Notes under the pieces: generated by a model | Databases searched by the model: none | Told to the model about the DNA's origin: nothing | What the model saw: only the letters and a program-made list of their open reading frames with translations | Made by a program: the position numbers and the translations under genes | In this document: piece after piece, positions 8,216 to 18,753 of the stretch | How positions within the stretch are numbered: the first letter of the stretch is position 1 | Layout: every line of letters starts with the position of its first letter | DNA from: Chloroflexota bacterium | Lineage (GTDB): Bacteria > Chloroflexota > Chloroflexia > Chloroflexales > Herpetosiphonaceae | DNA: 64,000 bases | Assembly (NCBI GenBank): GCA_020161265.1 | Contig: JAIUOC010000006.1 | Location: forward strand, 186,001-250,000 | Direction: 5' to 3'

Positions 8216-10069
8216 ATGGCGAATCCATTTCTTGAACAACTAGGGCAACGAGCCTTGCTGTGTGATGGCGCGATGGGCACTCAACTGTATGGTCGCGGCA
8301 TTGATTTTGATGAGTGCTTCGATGCCTTGAATCTGACCCAGCCAGATGTCGTGCGTGAAATTCACCAAAGTTATATTGAGGCTGGGGCCGATATTATTGA
8401 AACTAATACCTACGGCGCAAATCGCTTCAAACTGGAGCCTTTTGGCTTGGCCGATAAAGTCCGCCAAATTAATCATCGCGGCATGAAGCTGGCTCGTGAA
8501 GCCCGCGAGATTGCTGGCACCAACACCTTGATTGCTGGTGCGGTTGGCCCATTGGGTGTTTTATTGCAACCCTATGGCCCCTTGACTGAGCAAGCAGCCC
8601 ACGAAGCCTTTGCCGAACAAATTGGTACATTGCTGGAGCAGGGTGCTGATCTGTTGATGTTCGAGACATTTAGCGATTTACGCGAGATGCTGATTGCGGT
8701 TAAAGCTGCCAAACAAGTTGGCGATTTGCCAATCGTGGCGCAGATGACCTTTGCTGAAGATGGCCGCACGGTGCTTGGTAACACGCCTGAGGAAGTAGTG
8801 CGCAAGCTGGTTGAGTTGGGCGTGGCGGTGGTTGGGGTCAACTGTTCGGTTGGCTCACAACGGGTCTTTCGGGTCGTCCAGAGCATGCGAGCCGTTAATG
8901 CCACGATTCCGATCTCGGCGCAACCAAACGCTGGTTGGCCGACCGAGCGCCATAACCGCGTATTTTATCCATCGTCGCCTGAATATATGGCCGATTATGC
9001 CCGCCGGATGGTCGAAGAATTGAACGTGCAGATTGTTGGTGGCTGTTGTGGCACTACTCCGCAGCATATTAGCAGCATGCACAGCGCCTTGCAGGATCTG
9101 AATCCAGCTAGCACACTGAATATTACGATTGTTGATGAAGAAGCGCCAAGCGTGCAATTGCCCAGCAAGAGCGCCGAAACGACCCAACTTGGCCGTATGT
9201 TGGCTGATGGTGCCTTTGTTACCAGCGTTGAAATCGATCCACCCAAAGGCCACAACCCACGGCGCTGCCTCGAAGGTGCTCGCCAAATGCAGGCAGCTGG
9301 AGTCAATTTTATCAATGTTGCTGATAGCCCGATGGCACGGGTGCGGATGAGTGCCTTGCCCATGTGTAACTTGATTCAGCAACAAGTGGGCATGGAAACG
9401 ATTTTGCACTTTACGACTCGCGACCGCTCGTTGATGGGCTTGCAAAGCGATTTGCTTGGGGCGCATGCCTTGGGGGTGCGCAACATCTTGGCCTTGAAAG
9501 GCGATCCACCCTCGTTTGGTGCCTATCCTGGTACATCGGGCGTGTTCGATGTTGATACCATTGGCCTGGTTAAGGTAATTGCGGGTATGAACAGCGGGGT
9601 GGATACTGCTGGCAACGATATTGGCACGCCAACCAACTTCTTAATTGGGGTGGCGCTGAATATCAACGCTGAAGACCCCGATTGGGAAATTGATCGATTG
9701 CATCAAAAAGTGGCGGCTGGCGCACACTATGCCATGACCCAAATTTCGTATGATGCGACTGAACTTGATCGTTTCCTCGATAAACTTGGTTCGCTCCCAA
9801 TTCCAATTATTTTGGGCTTGATGCCAGTTCAGAGCTATCGCCATGCTTCATTTTTACATAACGAAGTGCCAGGCATTACCTTGCCCAAGGATGTATTGGC
9901 ACGCATGAAAGAAGCCGGGGCTAATGGTCGGGCGATTGGGGTGCAAGTTTCGCAAGAAATTCTAGCTTCGGCCTATGATCGCATCCAAGGGGTCTACATC
10001 ATGCCATCGTTTGGGCGCTACGAAATGGCCGCCGAAGTGCTGGAAGTCTTGAAGGCAACCAACGTTTAA
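8216..10069 (+). CDS. Bifunctional homocysteine S-methyltransferase / methylenetetrahydrofolate reductase
   Basis: A 617-residue fusion. Residues 1-290 form a zinc-dependent homocysteine S-methyltransferase barrel: DGAMGTQLY near the N-terminus, zinc cysteines in VNCSVG (Cys210) and GGCCGTTP (Cys277, Cys278). From about 310 to the end is a flavin-dependent methylenetetrahydrofolate reductase domain (SVEIDPPKGHNP, LALKGDPP, TQISYD). The pair links 5-methyl-THF production to methionine synthesis from a methyl donor. The same fusion is known in Bacillus (YitJ type) and Chloroflexota. The start ATG at 8216 fits the domain start. It is a single-gene unit apart from the small zinc-ribbon gene 45 bases downstream. 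Confidence 0.93.
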   Translation: MANPFLEQLGQRALLCDGAMGTQLYGRGIDFDECFDALNLTQPDVVREIHQSYIEAGADIIETNTYGANRFKLEPFGLADKVRQINHRGMKLAREAREIAGTNTLIAGAVGPLGVLLQPYGPLTEQAAHEAFAEQIGTLLEQGADLLMFETFSDLREMLIAVKAAKQVGDLPIVAQMTFAEDGRTVLGNTPEEVVRKLVELGVAVVGVNCSVGSQRVFRVVQSMRAVNATIPISAQPNAGWPTERHNRVFYPSSPEYMADYARRMVEELNVQIVGGCCGTTPQHISSMHSALQDLNPASTLNITIVDEEAPSVQLPSKSAETTQLGRMLADGAFVTSVEIDPPKGHNPRRCLEGARQMQAAGVNFINVADSPMARVRMSALPMCNLIQQQVGMETILHFTTRDRSLMGLQSDLLGAHALGVRNILALKGDPPSFGAYPGTSGVFDVDTIGLVKVIAGMNSGVDTAGNDIGTPTNFLIGVALNINAEDPDWEIDRLHQKVAAGAHYAMTQISYDATELDRFLDKLGSLPIPIILGLMPVQSYRHASFLHNEVPGITLPKDVLARMKEAGANGRAIGVQVSQEILASAYDRIQGVYIMPSFGRYEMAAEVLEVLKATNV

Positions 10070-10114
10070 CCTTGAACGTATTGCATGGCGAATTCTGGTT
10101 TTGAGGAGATCGCC

Positions 10115-10630
10115 ATGCAATGCCCACGTTGCCAGCAAAAAGTTGCGCTGCATATTAATCAATGCCCCAACTGTAAACGAATGCTCAAGCCCCTGATTAT
10201 GAGCCAACACATCGCGTTATCCACGCAGCAACGCCAAGGATTGCGGCGAAATATTGTTACCTTATTGGTTGCGCTGCTATTTCTTATAGGCATTATTGTC
10301 ACGTTCCATGTTGCACTTAAGCAGGTTTCAGCCTTGATTTGGCCCATAATCGGACTGATGATCGCCGTAGTGGGCTTTTATCTCGTGCAATTGGTGCGCG
10401 ATTGGATCAGCGGTCAGGTGCTAGTGCAAATTGATCAATTGCAATCATTACAAGAGGTACGCAAGCGTGGTGGCAGGCGGTTTTATGGCGATTTTAGTGC
10501 AATTGGCAACCAACAACTGCAACAATATCACTACGAACGAGTAATTGAAGGTAATTATTATGTTGTAACCTATAGCCAGCATAGCAAAATCGTCTGGGAA
10601 TTGGCGCTGGTTACCCGTAAAATTGCCTAG
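10115..10630 (+). CDS. Zinc-ribbon two-helix membrane protein, detached member of the 20-23 kb family
   Basis: A 171-residue protein: N-terminal MQCPRC...CPNC zinc ribbon (residues 2-20), two membrane helices (about 45-65 and 72-92), then a soluble domain ending in YYVVTYSQHSKIVWELAL. The arrangement and the final YS-x-x-SK-x-x-W motif match the four tandem genes at 20249-23451. The start at 10115 was chosen because GAGGAG (10103-10108) lies six bases upstream; an earlier in-frame ATG at 10085 has no such signal and would add ten residues before the zinc ribbon. The TAG stop shares bases with the stop of the convergent regulator gene. Function unknown. Confidence 0.8.
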   Translation: MQCPRCQQKVALHINQCPNCKRMLKPLIMSQHIALSTQQRQGLRRNIVTLLVALLFLIGIIVTFHVALKQVSALIWPIIGLMIAVVGFYLVQLVRDWISGQVLVQIDQLQSLQEVRKRGGRRFYGDFSAIGNQQLQQYHYERVIEGNYYVVTYSQHSKIVWELALVTRKIA

Positions 10631-11658
10631 CTCAGGCTACTGTCGCGCACGATCAATTGAGTTGGCATGGTTGTTACAACTGGTGGCATTTGGCCTTCAC
10701 TCGGATTGATCAATTGCAACAGGGTTTGAACGGCCAAGCGGCCTAATTCACGCAATGGTTGGCGAATCGTGGTGAGTGCTGGTGAAAAATAAGCGGCCTC
10801 AGCTAAATCATCAAAGCCTACAACTGCCAATGCTTCGGGCACGCGAATGCCATGTTTGCTGGCATAATGCAACGCACCCAAGGCCATTTGATCGTTACAA
10901 GCGAATACGGCATCCATTTGCGGGTAGCGTTTGAATAATTCAGCACAGGCTTGCTCGCCGCTGGCCGCCGACCAATTGCCAATACCAATTTGCTGCTGGG
11001 TTGGCGTAATGCCTGCTGCCTCTAACCCATCGTACCAGCCGCTACGGCGTTGACGGGTTTCGAGCCATTCGATTGGCCCGCAAATCAGGCCAATTTCGCG
11101 TCGCCCAATGCTCAGCAAATGTTCGACTGCTTGGCGTGCACCGCCATAATTATCGATGCCAATCGTGGTAAAGCGCTCATTAGGTTGGCTTTTGACAAAG
11201 ACAATCGGTGGGCAGGTTGCTGGAAGTTGAGCCTGCACCAATTCGACATTTTCGTTCAGTTCAGCCGCCGCAAAGATAATTCCATCGACATGGCGAGCCA
11301 TGAGCGCTTCAATAATTGGCACAATGTTGGTCAGATCAAAGCGCGGCAATTCCTTGAGCAACAGCGCATAATTCGAGGCTTCGCTTTCCTCGGCAATTCC
11401 ATTCAACGTGAGCGACACGCCCATATATTGCAAGCCTGCGGTAATCACCCCCAAGGTAAAGCTTTGCTGTTGCACGAGGCTGCGGGCTAAGGCACTTGGC
11501 TGATAGCCCATATCAGCGATGGCTTTTTCAACGGCCTCACGGGTTTGCGGCGAAACATCAGGCCGATTGTTGAGCACCCGCGAAACGGTTTGGGTCGAAA
11601 CATTACACAGTTTGGCAATATCTTTGATCGTGACTTTTTGTGGACGATGAATGGTCAT
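10627..11658 (-). CDS. LacI-family transcriptional regulator, probable arabinose repressor
   Basis: A 343-residue LacI/GalR protein. The helix-turn-helix is at residues 8-30 (VTIKDIAKLCNVSTQTVSRVLNN), followed by the hinge helix (ALARSLVQQQSFTLGVI) and a periplasmic-binding-protein-like sensor domain with FACNDQMALGAL and VGFDDLAEA. It is preceded by GGGAG six bases before ATG. It is the last gene of the minus-strand arabinose cluster, so L-arabinose or a derivative is the likely inducer (inference). The palindromic sites at 20053-20090 before chvE have the centre-CG form typical of LacI-family operators and are its probable targets. Its 3' end overlaps the convergent gene by four bases. Confidence 0.9.
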   Translation of the reverse strand: MTIHRPQKVTIKDIAKLCNVSTQTVSRVLNNRPDVSPQTREAVEKAIADMGYQPSALARSLVQQQSFTLGVITAGLQYMGVSLTLNGIAEESEASNYALLLKELPRFDLTNIVPIIEALMARHVDGIIFAAAELNENVELVQAQLPATCPPIVFVKSQPNERFTTIGIDNYGGARQAVEHLLSIGRREIGLICGPIEWLETRQRRSGWYDGLEAAGITPTQQQIGIGNWSAASGEQACAELFKRYPQMDAVFACNDQMALGALHYASKHGIRVPEALAVVGFDDLAEAAYFSPALTTIRQPLRELGRLAVQTLLQLINPSEGQMPPVVTTMPTQLIVRDSSLS

Positions 11659-11691
11659 GGCGAACTCCCAATAGCATGGTGCATTTCAGAT

Positions 11692-11734
11692 CGCTGGGAC
11701 GCAAGTCGGTAGTATAGCCGATTTTGTCCCAGCG
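11692..11734. promoter_or_regulatory. Inverted repeat upstream of the regulator gene
   Basis: CGCTGGGAC (11692-11700) and GTCCCAGCG (11726-11734) are a perfect 9-bp inverted repeat. They flank a TATACT-like hexamer on the minus strand (about 11711-11716), 34-76 bases before the lacI-type start codon. It could be an autoregulatory site or a stem in the leader; it does not resemble the sites before chvE. Confidence 0.4.
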
Positions 11735-11772
11735 TTGCTCACGCCAAGTTGCCCTGCTACTCAAGGCTAGAG

Positions 11773-11800
11773 GATCGCCAATCCACCACAGTTGGCGATC
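11773..11800. other. Hairpin downstream of araA
   Basis: GATCGCCAA (11773-11781) pairs with TTGGCGATC (11792-11800) around a 10-base loop. It lies just after araA on the minus strand. There is no T-run, so it may be an RNA-stabilising or processing hairpin rather than a classical terminator. Confidence 0.4.
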
Positions 11801-11847
11801 GTTGCCAAGGTTGCGCAGCGTTGCGACTTGGGTTGCTTGCCGTGGGT

Positions 11848-13353
11848 TTACAAACCTTTGGCCAAGTGATAGTACAGATCGTTCCAACGAAGTTCTTGTT
11901 TGAATTGCTGAACGTTGGTGTTGCGATCAATTTGCAAATATTCCATGCCAGCAATTTCAGCAAAGTCGGCGAGATGTTCGCTGGTCAGATCAAAACTAAA
12001 GCCCGTGTGATGCGCTCCGCCTGCGTAGATCCAAGCCGCCGCAGCGGTTTTGAGATCGGGCTGGGGTAGCCACAAGGCGCGGGCAACTGGTAATTTGGGC
12101 AAGGGTTGGTCGGTTTCAACTGCATCAACCACGCTATTGATCAAGCGCAAACGATTGCCCATTTCTACGATTGAGGCATTGACGGCTGTCCCAGTTTTGG
12201 CATCAAATACCATACGCACTGGGTCGGCCTTGCCACCAATGCCCAAGGGATGGACTTCGAGCCGTGGTTTAGTCGCAGCGATTGATGGACAGATTTCGAG
12301 CATATGTGCGCCCAGCACTTTCATGCCGTTGCTGCCAAAGTGATAGGTGTAATCTTCCATGAACGAGGTGCCACCGTTTAGCCCAGCGCTCATCACTTTC
12401 ATCGCCCGCACCAGCGCAGCGGTTTTCCAATCGCCCTCGCCAGCAAAGCCATAGCCGCGATCCATCAGGCGTTGTGGGCCTAAACCTGGCAATTGCACCA
12501 AGCCATGCAAATCTTCAAACGTTGTTGTAAAGCCTTTGAAATTGCCATGCTCAAGGAAATAGCGCAAGCCTAGCTCGATGCGGGCGGCTTCGCGTAGCGA
12601 TTGATGCTGCTCGCCGCCAGTTTGCAAGCCTGCTGCCAATTCATACTGTTCGGCATATTCTTGCAACGTGCTGTTGATATCGGCATCGCTAACTTCGTTG
12701 ATAAAGCGCACGAGATCGCCCACGCCATAGCCGCTGACGCTATAGCCAAGCCACATTTGAGCATTAACTTTATCGCCTTCGGTCACGGCAACTTCACGCA
12801 TGTTGTCGCCAAAGCGGGCGAAGCGGGCTCCTTGGGCATCGTGCCAAGCAGCGGCGGCGCGAGTCCATGCAGCAATCCGATCATGCACTTCGCTATCTTG
12901 CCAGTGCCCAACAATTACTTTGCGTTCTAGGCGCATACGGCTGACAATAAAGCCAAATTCGCGGTCGCCGTGAGCCGCTTGGTTGAGATTCATAAAATCC
13001 ATGTCGATTTCCGACCATGGAATTTCGCTGTTGAATTGGGTGTGCAAGTGAGCCAATGGTTTTTGCAAGCTGCGTAGGCCAGCAATCCACATTTTGGCTG
13101 GCGAGAAGGTATGCATCCACGCGACCAAGCCAATGCAGTTTTTGGCGGCGTTGGCTTCGAGCACCAAATTGTAAATTTCGTCGGGCGTTTTGAGCACAGG
13201 CTTGAAGACCACCCGCACCGGAATTGTGCTGCTTTGATCAAGCCCAGCGGCGATAATTTGTGAGTGTTTGGCAACTTGTTCTAAAGTTTCGGGGCCATAC
13301 AAATGTTGGCTGCCCGTAATAAACCAAACTTCGTATTGTTTCAAGTCAAGCAT
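11848..13353 (-). CDS. araA: L-arabinose isomerase
   Basis: A 501-residue protein, the usual length, converting L-arabinose to L-ribulose in the cytoplasm. Landmarks of the family are [13 protein letters not shown] at the N-terminus, the catalytic glutamates in [10 protein letters not shown] and [13 protein letters not shown], the metal histidine in [11 protein letters not shown], and [10 protein letters not shown] near the C-terminus. The start ATG is preceded by AAAGG. It follows araD with a 132-base gap filled by a repeat element, and precedes the LacI-type regulator by 189 bases. With araB and araD it completes the route to D-xylulose 5-phosphate. Confidence 0.97.
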   Translation of the reverse strand: MLDLKQYEVWFITGSQHLYGPETLEQVAKHSQIIAAGLDQSSTIPVRVVFKPVLKTPDEIYNLVLEANAAKNCIGLVAWMHTFSPAKMWIAGLRSLQKPLAHLHTQFNSEIPWSEIDMDFMNLNQAAHGDREFGFIVSRMRLERKVIVGHWQDSEVHDRIAAWTRAAAAWHDAQGARFARFGDNMREVAVTEGDKVNAQMWLGYSVSGYGVGDLVRFINEVSDADINSTLQEYAEQYELAAGLQTGGEQHQSLREAARIELGLRYFLEHGNFKGFTTTFEDLHGLVQLPGLGPQRLMDRGYGFAGEGDWKTAALVRAMKVMSAGLNGGTSFMEDYTYHFGSNGMKVLGAHMLEICPSIAATKPRLEVHPLGIGGKADPVRMVFDAKTGTAVNASIVEMGNRLRLINSVVDAVETDQPLPKLPVARALWLPQPDLKTAAAAWIYAGGAHHTGFSFDLTSEHLADFAEIAGMEYLQIDRNTNVQQFKQELRWNDLYYHLAKGL

Positions 13354-13373
13354 TGACTGGCCTTTCTATAGTT

Positions 13374-13482
13374 GAGGGGTCAGGGACGAGAGATCAGGGA
13401 TCAGGATTAATTAAACTGACTCCTAGCTCCTAAATTCTGACCCTTATCGTTTTTCAAACTGACCCCTAGCCCCTGACCCCTC
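13374..13482. repeat. Inverted GGGGTCAGGG / CCCTGACCCC string element
   Basis: GAGGGGTCAGGG at 13374 is matched in reverse complement by CCCTGACCCCTC near 13472-13482. Between them lie degenerate copies (ATCAGGGATCAGGA, CTGACTCCTAGCTCC, CTGACCCCTAGCCCC). The whole araD-araA spacer is made of this element, and it ends four bases before the araD stop. Related strings occur at 7988-8050, 53041-53080 and 55820-55950. Confidence 0.75.
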
Positions 13483-13485
13483 GTG

Positions 13486-14127
13486 TTATTGACCATACAC
13501 ATGGGTATAGCGATAGTGCAATTTGGCAACGTCATCGCTGGCAATTTCTTGGGGCTGGCCGATTTGCAAGGCATACCACGTTGTTCGTGCTACATCTTCG
13601 GTCATTACAGCAGCCTTGACGGCAGCTTTGGCCGATTTGCCGATCGTGAAAACGCCATGATTTTGCAGCAATACCGCTGGCGATGTGCCAATGTGCTCAA
13701 CCACCTGTTGGCCAATTTCTTCGCCACCAATTAAGGCAAAGCCAGCACATGGAATCGGTCCACCAAATTCATCGGCCATTGCTGTGAGATAAACCGGAAT
13801 TGATTTGCCATTGGCGGCAAAAGCCGTGGCAAATGGCGAGTGGGTATGCACAATCCCATTCACATCAGGGCGATGGCGATAAATATACAAATGGCTGGCG
13901 GTATCCGATGATGGTTTTAAGTCGCCTTCGATCACATTACCATTTAAATCGACGACTACGTGATCGGCTGGGCGCAAATCTTCAAACATCACGCCGCTCG
14001 GCTTGATCACCACCAAATTGGTTTCAGGATCACGGGCACTGACATTGCCCGAAGTCCAAGTCACCAAGCCATTTTTGGGCAATTCAAGGTGCAATTTCCA
14101 AAGTTCGTGTTTAATTGTTTCTAACAT
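13486..14127 (-). CDS. araD: L-ribulose-5-phosphate 4-epimerase
   Basis: A 213-residue class II aldolase-like epimerase (E. coli 231) converting L-ribulose 5-phosphate to D-xylulose 5-phosphate. Visible motifs are LVTWTSGNVSARD, VIKPSGV, SSDTASHLYIY, the metal site GIVHTHSPFA, and LLQNHGVFTIG; the C-terminal LHYRYTHVYGQ is typical. ATG at 14127 (MLETIKHEL) was preferred because it aligns with the E. coli start MLEDLKRQ; a TTG eight codons further upstream also keeps the frame. It starts 24 bases after the araB stop, so it is in one transcript with it. Confidence 0.95.
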   Translation of the reverse strand: MLETIKHELWKLHLELPKNGLVTWTSGNVSARDPETNLVVIKPSGVMFEDLRPADHVVVDLNGNVIEGDLKPSSDTASHLYIYRHRPDVNGIVHTHSPFATAFAANGKSIPVYLTAMADEFGGPIPCAGFALIGGEEIGQQVVEHIGTSPAVLLQNHGVFTIGKSAKAAVKAAVMTEDVARTTWYALQIGQPQEIASDDVAKLHYRYTHVYGQ

Positions 14128-14151
14128 TGTCGTATTCCAATCTGGCTGCAA

Positions 14152-15840
14152 CTAAGCCGTGAGTGCGGCGTGACGCAGCATGCGGAGCCGCTTCATCACA
14201 TCGTTTTCGCCACGGCCAAAGTAGTTGTACAGCACTTTATATTCAGCGTAGAGCTGGTCGTAAATTTCAACATTGGCGGGAATGGGCTTGAACGTTTCGG
14301 TTTTAAGCCGACCCATGTGTTTGGCGGCGCTGGCAATATCGGCGTAGCCACCTGCTTCAACCCCAGCGGCAACTGCGCCGTGCATGGCCGAACCGAGCGC
14401 TGGAGCTTGTTTGCTGGCGATCACGCTAATTTCATAGTTGGTCACATCAGCATAAATTTGCATCAGCAGCTGGTTTTTCTCGGGCAGGCCGCCAGCCGCA
14501 ATCAATTTGCGAATTGGCACGCCCGATTGATTGAAGGTTTCGATAATTTCGCGTTTGCCATAGGCCGTCGCTTCAAGCAAGGCACGGTAAATTTCGGGCG
14601 CAGTGGTGGCCAAGGTCATACCCAACACCAAGCCGTTGAGTTCAACATCGACCAAGGTTGAGCGATTGCCATTGAACCAATCGAGCGCCAAGAGACCGCT
14701 CTCGCCAGGCTTAAGGGTCGCGGCTTCACGTTCGAGCAAGCTATGAATATTGAGGCCTTCGGCTTTGGCTTGCTCAAAATAGTTGCCAGGCACACCATGC
14801 TCAATAAACCAAGCGAAAATATCGCCAACCCCGCTCTGGCCTGCCTCGTAGCCCAGCATGCCCGGCACGATCCCGCCATCGACTACGCCGCACATGCCCT
14901 CGACAATTGGCAATTCAGCGCGATGTTCGCCGTTCATCACGTCACAGGTGCTGGTGCCCATAATCATCACCATCGTGCCGATTTCGGTATTGCCGGTAAC
15001 TGGCAGGGTGACGTGGGCATCAACATTGGCGACGGCAACTGCTGTGCCAGCCCGCAAGCCCGTCCATTCGGCGGCTTGTTGGCTGAGACCGCCAGCTTTT
15101 GCGCCAAGCGGCAAGAGTGTGCGCGACATTTTTTGATCGACGATCTGTTCCATGCGTTCGTCGAGTGCTTTGAAAAATTCGTTGGGTGGAAAGCCCTCGG
15201 ATTTCGACCACATGGCTTTGTAGCCTGCGGTGCATTCGTTGCGGGTTTCAACTCCGGTCAATTGCCACACTACCCAATCGGTTGCTTCGATCAAGCGATC
15301 GGCGGCGGCATAGACTTCGGGGGCTTCGTTGAGAATTTGCCAAGCCTTGGGGAAAAACCACTCCGAGCTAATCTTGCCGCCATAGCGATCAAGAAAGCTA
15401 TAGCCAAGCTCACGAGCAATCTGATTGAGTTGATTGGCTTCGGGCTGGGCCGCGTGATGTTTCCACAATTTGACCCAAGCATGAGGAGTGTTGCGCCACT
15501 CGGGCAGCATACACAATGGCGTGCCGTCGGCTTTGGTTGGCAACATCGTACAAGCGGTGAAATCGACCCCAATCCCAATCACATCGGCTGGATCAACGCC
15601 ACTTTCTTTGAGAATAGCAGGAATGGTTATTTTGAACACATCGAGATAATCATTGGGGTCTTGTAGTGCCCAATCTGGCTCCAGCCGAATGTTGGTGCCG
15701 GGCAGCTTCTCGTCGATTACACCATTGGCATAGGGATAGATTGCCGTGGCGATTTCTTGACCATTGCGCACATCAACGAGCACAGCACGGCCCGACTCGG
15801 TGCCGAAATCGACACCGATCGCGTATGTTTGCCGACTCAT
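14152..15840 (-). CDS. araB: L-ribulokinase
   Basis: A 562-residue FGGY-family sugar kinase (E. coli AraB 566) that phosphorylates L-ribulose. The N-terminal phosphate loop [16 protein letters not shown], the middle segment [13 protein letters not shown], and the C-terminal [18 protein letters not shown] with [13 protein letters not shown] are all present. AAGGAG lies five bases before the ATG. It is 64 bases downstream of the transporter permease gene and directly upstream of araD, which places uptake and catabolism in one likely polycistronic unit. Confidence 0.96.
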   Translation of the reverse strand: MSRQTYAIGVDFGTESGRAVLVDVRNGQEIATAIYPYANGVIDEKLPGTNIRLEPDWALQDPNDYLDVFKITIPAILKESGVDPADVIGIGVDFTACTMLPTKADGTPLCMLPEWRNTPHAWVKLWKHHAAQPEANQLNQIARELGYSFLDRYGGKISSEWFFPKAWQILNEAPEVYAAADRLIEATDWVVWQLTGVETRNECTAGYKAMWSKSEGFPPNEFFKALDERMEQIVDQKMSRTLLPLGAKAGGLSQQAAEWTGLRAGTAVAVANVDAHVTLPVTGNTEIGTMVMIMGTSTCDVMNGEHRAELPIVEGMCGVVDGGIVPGMLGYEAGQSGVGDIFAWFIEHGVPGNYFEQAKAEGLNIHSLLEREAATLKPGESGLLALDWFNGNRSTLVDVELNGLVLGMTLATTAPEIYRALLEATAYGKREIIETFNQSGVPIRKLIAAGGLPEKNQLLMQIYADVTNYEISVIASKQAPALGSAMHGAVAAGVEAGGYADIASAAKHMGRLKTETFKPIPANVEIYDQLYAEYKVLYNYFGRGENDVMKRLRMLRHAALTA

Positions 15841-15904
15841 GGCAACTCCTTTTAGATTGGTGAAGGCACTAGCCTAGCGAGACTAATGCCTTGGCTACCT
15901 GCAA

Positions 15905-17122
15905 TTAACCTTTATTTTTGCTGGATACATCGAAGTAGACCGCGACCAATAGCACAGCGCCTTTGATCACTTGTTGCCAATCGACACTTACGCCAGCGAT
16001 CGACATACCGTTGTTGAGTACGCCCATCACCAGCGCCCCGATCACAACGCCAAAGACTGTGCCAATGCCACCTGAGGCTGATGCACCGCCGATAAAGACC
16101 GAGGCGATTACATCAAGCTCAAAGCCGGTGCCCGCTTTGGGCGTGGCTGAGTTCAAACGAGCGGTGAAGATCAAACCACCGATGGCTGCCAAAACCCCCA
16201 TATTGATGAAGGTGTAGAAAGTTAGGCGGTCGGTTGGCACACCAGAGAGCTTAGCGGCTTTTTCGTTGCCACCCAAGGCATAAATCCGTCGCCCAATCAC
16301 GGTCTTTTTGGAGACAAACATATACAGCGCGATTAAGCCGATCAAGATCAGTAAGACATTGGGCAAGCCTTCGTAGGAAGCAAGGATATAGCAGAAGGCC
16401 AGAATAATCCCAACGATTAGGGCATTTTTGGCGATAAATAATGGAGTAGACATAACTGGGAAGTTAAATGAGCGGCTATTTTTGCGACCGACTAGATCTA
16501 GGTAAACGATGATGGACGCAAAGGCTAAGCCTACAATCAGTGTTGTGATGTGGAGAGCTGATTCAGCTCCGCCGATTGGGTCGCCAATAAAGCCAGTGCT
16601 CATTTCGCGGAAGCTTGAAGGGAAGGGGCCAAGTGAGGTGCCACCTAACATAACCAAGGTCAAGCCGCGAAAAATCAACATGCCCGCGAGGGTCACAATA
16701 AAGGCTGGAATTTTGCGGAAGGCCACCCAATAGCCTTGAAACGCGCCAATTGCTGCACCGATGCCGATACAAGCAGCAAAGGCGACGATTACTGGATAAT
16801 CTTTTTCGACCAGCATATAGCCAGCGACTGCTCCGACGAAGGCTGCTACCGAGCCAACCGAAAGATCGATATGGCCTGCCACGATAATCAGCAGCATACC
16901 CAAGGCCATCACCACGATATAGCTATTTTGCAAAATCACATTGGTGACATTGAGTGGTTGCAGCAAGACCCCATCGGTTTGAAATTGGAAATACAGCACA
17001 ATGATCACAAGGGCAACCAGCATGCCATATTCGCGCATATTGTTTTTGACGAAATCGACAACGGTGGCGAAGTTGAAACCAGCCGCTTTGCTGGATTCAT
17101 TGGTTTTTAGTTCAGCGCTCAT
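15905..17122 (-). CDS. mmsB: Multiple-monosaccharide ABC transporter permease (MmsB/GguB type)
   Basis: A 405-residue inner-membrane permease of the ribose/xylose/arabinose type with about ten membrane helices. The motif [18 protein letters not shown] and the late [29 protein letters not shown] are hallmarks of BPD_transp_2 permeases. AGGAGG precedes the ATG, which overlaps the ATPase stop by four bases. It forms the membrane channel for the ChvE-like binding protein and the MmsA ATPase; L-arabinose is the probable substrate given the araBDA neighbours, though the family also handles xylose, glucose and galactose. Confidence 0.93.
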   Translation of the reverse strand: MSAELKTNESSKAAGFNFATVVDFVKNNMREYGMLVALVIIVLYFQFQTDGVLLQPLNVTNVILQNSYIVVMALGMLLIIVAGHIDLSVGSVAAFVGAVAGYMLVEKDYPVIVAFAACIGIGAAIGAFQGYWVAFRKIPAFIVTLAGMLIFRGLTLVMLGGTSLGPFPSSFREMSTGFIGDPIGGAESALHITTLIVGLAFASIIVYLDLVGRKNSRSFNFPVMSTPLFIAKNALIVGIILAFCYILASYEGLPNVLLILIGLIALYMFVSKKTVIGRRIYALGGNEKAAKLSGVPTDRLTFYTFINMGVLAAIGGLIFTARLNSATPKAGTGFELDVIASVFIGGASASGGIGTVFGVVIGALVMGVLNNGMSIAGVSVDWQQVIKGAVLLVAVYFDVSSKNKG

Positions 17123-18657
17123 GGCTGGTTAACCTCCTGCTGCATAATGCATTTCATGATTTTCTCTTGCGAGGCATCAGCAGCAGGCATCTCGCCCACA
17201 ATCTGGCCTTCATTCATCACATAAATGCGATCACACATGCCGAGAATTTCGGGTAATTCCGAAGAGATTACGATGACGGCTTTGCCTTCTTGCGCCAAGC
17301 GATTGATAATCGTGTAGATTTCGTATTTGGCCCCCACATCAATCCCGCGAGTTGGCTCATCGAGAATCAAAATATCGGGGTTGGCAAACAGCCATTTGCT
17401 CAACACAACTTTTTGTTGATTGCCACCCGAGAGATTGACGGTTTTTTGCAAGACGCTGGAGCTACGAATGGCTAAATCATCACGATATTGATTGGTGACG
17501 CGCAACTCTTTTGGCTCGTTGATCACCGAGTTGCGGGCGACGGCTGGTAGATTGGCGAGGGTAATATTATTTTTAATCCCATCGATCAACACCAAACCAT
17601 AGCCTTTGCGATCTTCGGTGACATAGGCAATGCCATTGCGAATGGCCTTTTGGATCGTGCGAACATCGATCTCACGGCCATTTTTATATACATGGCCACT
17701 GATATGCTTACCATAAGCGTGGCCAAAAATACTCATTGCTAATTCGGTGCGGCCCGAACCCATCAGGCCAGCGATCCCGACAATTTCGCCTTTGCGCACA
17801 GTAAAGCTGACGTTATCGACAACTTTGCGCTCGGCGTGGAGTGGGTGATAGACATTCCAATCGCGGACTTCAAACATCGTTTCGCCAATCGTGGCCTCGC
17901 GCGGCGGGAAACGATGGCTCAAATCGCGGCCAACCATGCCGCGGATAATTCGGTCTTCGCTAATTTGTTCTTTGTGGCAATCGAGAGTTTCGATGGTTGC
18001 GCCATCACGGAGCACCGTAATCGCATCGGCAACTTTAGAAACCTCATTCAGTTTGTGTGAAATGAGAATTGATGAAATGCCTTGTTGTTTGAATTGCAAG
18101 AGCAATTGCAATAAGGCTTCGCTGTCGCTTTCGTTTAAGCTAGCAGTTGGTTCATCGAGAATCAGCAGTTTTACTTCTTTGGCAAGCGCTTTGGCAATTT
18201 CCACCAGTTGCTGCTTGCCCACGCCCATATCAGTAATTAAGGTATTGGGTGATTCACTCAGCCCCACTTTTTTGAGCAATGCTTGGGTTTTGGCAATTGC
18301 CGTATTCCAATTGATCACGCCGCGTGAGGCAGTTTCGTGGCCGAGAAAGATATTTTCGGCAATTGAGAGAAACGGAATCAAGGCCAGTTCTTGGTGAATA
18401 ATCACAATCCCCAGTTTTTCGCTGGCGCTAATATCGTTGAAACGACACTCCTGGCCCTCGAAAATAATCTCGCCAGTGTAGGTTCCGTGGGGATAGACCC
18501 CGCTGAGCACCTTCATCAAGGTTGATTTACCTGCGCCATTTTCGCCGACCAAGGCGTGAATTTCGGCTCGGCGCACTTGCAGGTTGACATCATTCAGCGC
18601 TTTGACCCCAGGAAAGGTTTTGGTGATTCCGCGCATTTCAAGTAGTACATCAGACAT
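17119..18657 (-). CDS. mmsA: Multiple-monosaccharide ABC transporter ATP-binding protein (MmsA/GguA type)
   Basis: A 512-residue protein with two ABC domains. The first has Walker [10 protein letters not shown], signature [13 protein letters not shown] and Walker [15 protein letters not shown]. The second has a degenerate Walker A ([10 protein letters not shown]), a full [15 protein letters not shown] signature and [14 protein letters not shown]. This asymmetry is normal for the RbsA/XylG group. The start at 18657 ([10 protein letters not shown]) was preferred to one 75 bases upstream because that extension is not family-like. It is separated from chvE by 96 bases that fold into a hairpin. 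Confidence 0.93.
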   Translation of the reverse strand: MSDVLLEMRGITKTFPGVKALNDVNLQVRRAEIHALVGENGAGKSTLMKVLSGVYPHGTYTGEIIFEGQECRFNDISASEKLGIVIIHQELALIPFLSIAENIFLGHETASRGVINWNTAIAKTQALLKKVGLSESPNTLITDMGVGKQQLVEIAKALAKEVKLLILDEPTASLNESDSEALLQLLLQFKQQGISSILISHKLNEVSKVADAITVLRDGATIETLDCHKEQISEDRIIRGMVGRDLSHRFPPREATIGETMFEVRDWNVYHPLHAERKVVDNVSFTVRKGEIVGIAGLMGSGRTELAMSIFGHAYGKHISGHVYKNGREIDVRTIQKAIRNGIAYVTEDRKGYGLVLIDGIKNNITLANLPAVARNSVINEPKELRVTNQYRDDLAIRSSSVLQKTVNLSGGNQQKVVLSKWLFANPDILILDEPTRGIDVGAKYEIYTIINRLAQEGKAVIVISSELPEILGMCDRIYVMNEGQIVGEMPAADASQEKIMKCIMQQEVNQP

Positions 18658-18701
18658 AACCTGTGCCTCGTTTGCTGAGAAGATGGCCAAGTTGTTCATA
18701 T

Positions 18702-18745
18702 GCAAGCAGGTCTGTGCATGAGCGTTGCCCACACACAGACCTTGC
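18702..18745 (-). other. Intercistronic hairpin between chvE and mmsA
   Basis: GCAAGCAGGTCTGTG (18702-18716) and CACAGACCTTGC (18734-18745) pair with a small bulge. There is no T-run after it on the minus strand. A stem just after a binding-protein gene usually protects that part of the message and raises its yield over the membrane components. Confidence 0.6.
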
Positions 18746-18753
18746 TGCCAGAA

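Noticed and set aside
8855-9466. 203-codon minus-strand frame in the methyltransferase gene
   Set aside because: Shadow of a well supported plus-strand gene.
14743-15666. Long open frame on the plus strand within araB
   Set aside because: It is a shadow frame of araB, with no ribosome site or recognisable protein pattern.
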